A stretch of DNA of 64,000 nucleotides from Flavobacterium arcticum (lineage in GTDB: Bacteria > Bacteroidota > Bacteroidia > Flavobacteriales > Flavobacteriaceae), in contig NZ_CP031188.1 in NCBI RefSeq assembly GCF_003344925.1, forward strand, positions 2,587,001 to 2,651,000. The letters run 5' to 3'. The notes below the pieces were generated by a model, which made no database searches, had not been told where the DNA came from, and saw nothing but the letters and a program-made list of their open reading frames with translations. A program made the translations under genes and the position numbers. Every line of letters begins with the position of its first letter. Position 1 is the stretch's first letter. Positions 61,466 to 64,000 of the stretch are shown one piece after another.

Positions 61466-63394
61466 ATGTCAAAAGATAATAAACCGAGTAAAACACGTAT
61501 AAATCCTTGGCTAATTTATGGAGGTATATTAGTCGCATTTCTTGCAATAAATTTCTTTGGAGGCGATTCTACGTGGAATGATCCTAAGCCTATATCATTG
61601 TCTAAATTCTATAAATTTGTGGATGACAATGAAGTAAACAAAGTAGTTTTTAATAAATCTACTGCCAAAGTATATCTTAAAGAAGACGCTATAACTAAAA
61701 AAGAGCACGAAGAAGTAAGCAAAGATATTTTTGATAAGCCTAATGCAGGTCCTCATTACACACTTGAAATAGGTAACTCTGAGCTTTTTCAAAAAAAGCT
61801 AGATGAAGCTTTACAAGCAGGTAAAATAAATGAATATAACCCCGAACCAGAGAGTATGTGGGGCGATCTTTTACTAACCCTACTTCCTATACTTATACTT
61901 GTAGCATTATGGATATTTATGATGCGTCGTATGTCGGGCGGTGGTGCTGGCGGCGGCGGACAGATATTTAATATCGGGAAATCGAAAGCGAAGCTGTTTG
62001 ACGAGAAAAACGATATTAAAGTTACTTTTAAAGATGTAGCTGGGCTTGAAGGCGCTAAAGAAGAGATACAAGAAATAGTAGAATTTTTAAGAAACCCTGA
62101 AAAATATACTAACATAGGTGGTAAAATACCTAAAGGAGCACTACTTGTAGGACCTCCAGGAACAGGTAAAACCCTACTTGCTAAAGCAGTAGCAGGCGAA
62201 GCTAAAGTGCCTTTCTTCTCACTTTCAGGATCTGACTTTGTAGAGATGTTTGTAGGTGTAGGAGCATCTAGAGTTCGTGACTTGTTTAAACAAGCTAAAG
62301 AAAAATCGCCTGCTATCATATTTATAGATGAAATAGATGCTGTAGGTCGTGCCAGAGGTAAAAGTAACTTCTCAGGCTCTAATGATGAACGTGAAAACAC
62401 CTTAAATCAACTACTTACAGAAATGGATGGTTTTGGTACTAATACTAACGTAATAGTATTAGCAGCTACTAACCGTGCAGATGTATTGGATAAAGCGTTA
62501 ATGCGTGCAGGTCGTTTTGACCGACAAATTTATGTTGACTTACCAGATATCAGAGAACGAAAAGAAATTTTTGAAGTACACCTTAAGCCGCTTAAAAAAT
62601 CAGAAGAACTTGATACTGATTTCTTAGCAAAGCAAACCCCAGGATTTTCGGGTGCAGATATAGCAAATGTTTGTAACGAAGCTGCACTTATAGCAGCGAG
62701 AAAAGACAAAAAATCGGTAGATAAACAAGATTTTCTTGATGCTGTAGATAGAATCGTGGGTGGTCTTGAAAAGAAAAATAAAATTATAACTAAAGAAGAA
62801 AAAAGAGCCATTGCAATACACGAAGCAGGTCATGCTACTATTAGCTGGATGTTAGAGCATGCTCACCCTTTAGTTAAAGTAACCATTGTACCACGTGGGC
62901 AAAGCCTTGGTGCCGCATGGTATTTACCAGAAGAGCGCCTTATTGTGCGCCCTGAACAAATGTTGGATGAAATGTGTGCCACTATGGGCGGACGTGCTGC
63001 TGAAAAAGTTATTTTTGATAAAATATCTACAGGAGCATTAAGCGACTTAGAGAAAGTAACCAAACAAGCACGTGCTATGGTTACTATATATGGACTTAAT
63101 GATAAGCTAGGTAATATAACATATTACGATTCTAGCGGACAAAATGAGTACAACTTCTCTAAACCTTACTCTGAAGAAACAGCAAGAACTATAGATGAAG
63201 AGATATCAATACTTATAGAATCTCAGTACAAAAGAGCAATTGATATATTAGGAGATAACAAAGATAAGCTTGTTAAACTTGCTGATATATTGATAGAAAA
63301 AGAAGTTATCTTTAAAGATGATCTTGAAGATATTTTTGGCAAACGTCCTTTTGATAGCGATAGTACCGAAGCAGAGGTAATTACAGAAGCATAA
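61466..63394 (+). CDS. ftsH: ATP-dependent zinc metalloprotease FtsH
   Basis: A 642-residue inner-membrane protease. Two membrane segments (about 12-27 and 133-150) flank a periplasmic domain. The AAA+ domain has Walker A GPPGTGKT (229-236) and Walker [16 protein letters not shown], and the zinc site is HEAGH (452-456). It degrades misfolded or unassembled membrane proteins and some regulators. The short acidic tail ([13 protein letters not shown]) is typical. It is followed by its terminator. Confidence 0.97.
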   Translation: MSKDNKPSKTRINPWLIYGGILVAFLAINFFGGDSTWNDPKPISLSKFYKFVDDNEVNKVVFNKSTAKVYLKEDAITKKEHEEVSKDIFDKPNAGPHYTLEIGNSELFQKKLDEALQAGKINEYNPEPESMWGDLLLTLLPILILVALWIFMMRRMSGGGAGGGGQIFNIGKSKAKLFDEKNDIKVTFKDVAGLEGAKEEIQEIVEFLRNPEKYTNIGGKIPKGALLVGPPGTGKTLLAKAVAGEAKVPFFSLSGSDFVEMFVGVGASRVRDLFKQAKEKSPAIIFIDEIDAVGRARGKSNFSGSNDERENTLNQLLTEMDGFGTNTNVIVLAATNRADVLDKALMRAGRFDRQIYVDLPDIRERKEIFEVHLKPLKKSEELDTDFLAKQTPGFSGADIANVCNEAALIAARKDKKSVDKQDFLDAVDRIVGGLEKKNKIITKEEKRAIAIHEAGHATISWMLEHAHPLVKVTIVPRGQSLGAAWYLPEERLIVRPEQMLDEMCATMGGRAAEKVIFDKISTGALSDLEKVTKQARAMVTIYGLNDKLGNITYYDSSGQNEYNFSKPYSEETARTIDEEISILIESQYKRAIDILGDNKDKLVKLADILIEKEVIFKDDLEDIFGKRPFDSDSTEAEVITEA

Positions 63395-63419
63395 GCCTTA
63401 CTATAATATAAATATTTAC

Positions 63420-63461
63420 AAAAATCTTAATTCAATTCTATAATTGAATTAAGATTTTTTT
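63420..63461 (+). terminator. Terminator of rsfS-ftsH
   Basis: AATCTTAATTCAATT and AATTGAATTAAGATT around CTAT, followed by a run of T residues that leads straight into the next promoter box. Confidence 0.87.
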
Positions 63462-63468
63462 ATCTTTG
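63461..63468 (+). promoter_or_regulatory. Promoter -7 element of the LUD gene
   Basis: TATCTTTG, 37 bases before the ATG at 63506; its first T is the last T of the terminator run. Confidence 0.55.
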
Positions 63469-63505
63469 GGTTACTTCTATATAAAATAAGGGAATTTAAT
63501 ACTAT

Positions 63506-64000
63506 ATGAGTCTTTTCAAAAAAATTTTTGGCGGCGCGAGTGATGTAACAAATGAAGAAAAAAATTTGGAGTCAAGTCCTTTTCTCCCTGAAGAGCAAAC
63601 ACCTACTGATGAGATGTTTATGTCTAACTTCAAGAAAAACGGGGGTAAATTTCTTTATTGTGATAACTTAACAGAAGTACATGAACAGTTTTTAAACATT
63701 CTTGAAGAAAACGATTGGTTTGAATGTGAAGCTTTATGTTACGAGCCAAAGTTATGCAGTCTTTTAGACGAAAACAAACTAGTGCATAACAAGCCTAATA
63801 ATCCTAAATTTATACTCGCAGGATGTGAAAACCTTGTGGCAGATGAAGGTTCGATACTTTTATCATCCAATCAAATAAAACAAAACAAGCCCAATGAGTT
63901 ACCCGCAAATATTGTAATATTTGCAACCACAAGTCAAATTGTAACAACTAAAAGTGATGGACTTAGGGTAATAAAACACAAGTATAATAAAGAATACCCT
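63506..64000 (+). CDS. LUD-domain (LutC-like) protein, 3' end cut by the window edge
   Basis: The first 165 residues are visible, starting MSLFKKIFGGASDVTNEEKN. The part with FILAGCENLVADEGSILLSS and NIVIFATTSQIV matches the LUD/DUF162 domain of lactate-utilisation protein C-like proteins. From memory, flavobacteria often have this gene between ftsH and cdsA, where its role is unknown. No other lut gene is seen in the window. The remainder lies outside. Confidence 0.82.
   Translation, partial: MSLFKKIFGGASDVTNEEKNLESSPFLPEEQTPTDEMFMSNFKKNGGKFLYCDNLTEVHEQFLNILEENDWFECEALCYEPKLCSLLDENKLVHNKPNNPKFILAGCENLVADEGSILLSSNQIKQNKPNELPANIVIFATTSQIVTTKSDGLRVIKHKYNKEYP

Noticed and set aside
61789..62400. 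203-codon minus-strand frame opposite ftsH
   Set aside because: It mirrors the conserved AAA+ region of ftsH; low-complexity antisense translation.

Overview
The window is chromosomal DNA from a flavobacterium (Bacteroidota, Flavobacteriaceae). It is AT-rich, and many genes carry the Bacteroidota promoter element TAnnTTTG a short way upstream. It encodes a SusC/SusD pair, a protein with a type IX secretion (T9SS) sorting tail, DUF4369/TlpA lipoproteins and a tmRNA whose tag reads GENNYALAA. Genus and species cannot be fixed from the sequence alone. I see no insertion sequence, prophage, integrase or CRISPR array; the gene order looks like settled core genome with one catabolic island.

Layout. 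1-9.95 kb: the 3' end of a metallo-beta-lactamase/rhodanese gene, a TlpA-like lipoprotein, tRNA-Tyr, a PAP2 phosphatase, a SIMPL protein, a rhomboid protease, a lipid acyltransferase, a class V aminotransferase, a porin, prmA and clpS. 10.3-26 kb: a polysaccharide utilization locus (PUL), probably for laminarin-type beta-1,3-glucan. It holds a duplicated-domain T9SS protein of unknown function, a beta-propeller/LuxR membrane regulator with a TTG start, and a tight six-gene operon susC-susD-glycan-binding lipoprotein-GH16-GH3-GH16. 26-27.6 kb (minus): a split YeeE/YedE sulfur-transport pair and two small membrane proteins. 27.7-30 kb: a lipoprotein, kdsA and an exported protein. 30-33.8 kb: a membrane protein, a small winged-helix regulator, a DUF1361 protein, a Coq4-like protein, a small membrane protein and creD; one near-perfect palindrome stands before three of the transcription units. 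34-39.6 kb (minus): an OB-fold-like lipoprotein, a sugar MFS transporter with a GH97 glucosidase, and a saccharopine dehydrogenase-like gene. 39.8-40.2 kb: tmRNA. 40.5-45.9 kb: an Fnr-like regulator, a rhodanese, two thioredoxin-fold lipoproteins, a MarR/nitroreductase/YceI group, a glutamine amidotransferase and a DUF3861 protein. 46-53.8 kb: yaaA, an ABC ATPase next to a permease fused to a thioredoxin, a membrane LuxR regulator, DUF4199, VOC, Crp-like, pirin and YceI genes. 53.9-64 kb: housekeeping genes (rluD-type synthase, PASTA, ddl, coaD, NUDIX, pyrE, SRPBCC, DUF4241, birA, rsfS, ftsH, LUD).

How the parts work together. In the PUL, the surface lipoproteins would bind and cut glucan, SusC/D import oligosaccharides, and the GH3 and second GH16 enzymes finish digestion; the regulator would sense oligosaccharides in the periplasm. 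An 18-of-21-base shared element before the T9SS gene and before susC ties the T9SS protein to this regulon. The GH97/MFS pair is a separate alpha-glucan module.

The observations I consider most worth following are the three-site palindrome of the creD cluster, the ABC permease-thioredoxin fusion, the shared PUL element with its uncharacterised T9SS protein, the two-site MarR operator, and the pirin with an export-like leader. Start codons were moved downstream wherever the longest reading frame began with TTG/GTG inside a promoter. All functions are read from motifs by eye, without database searches.
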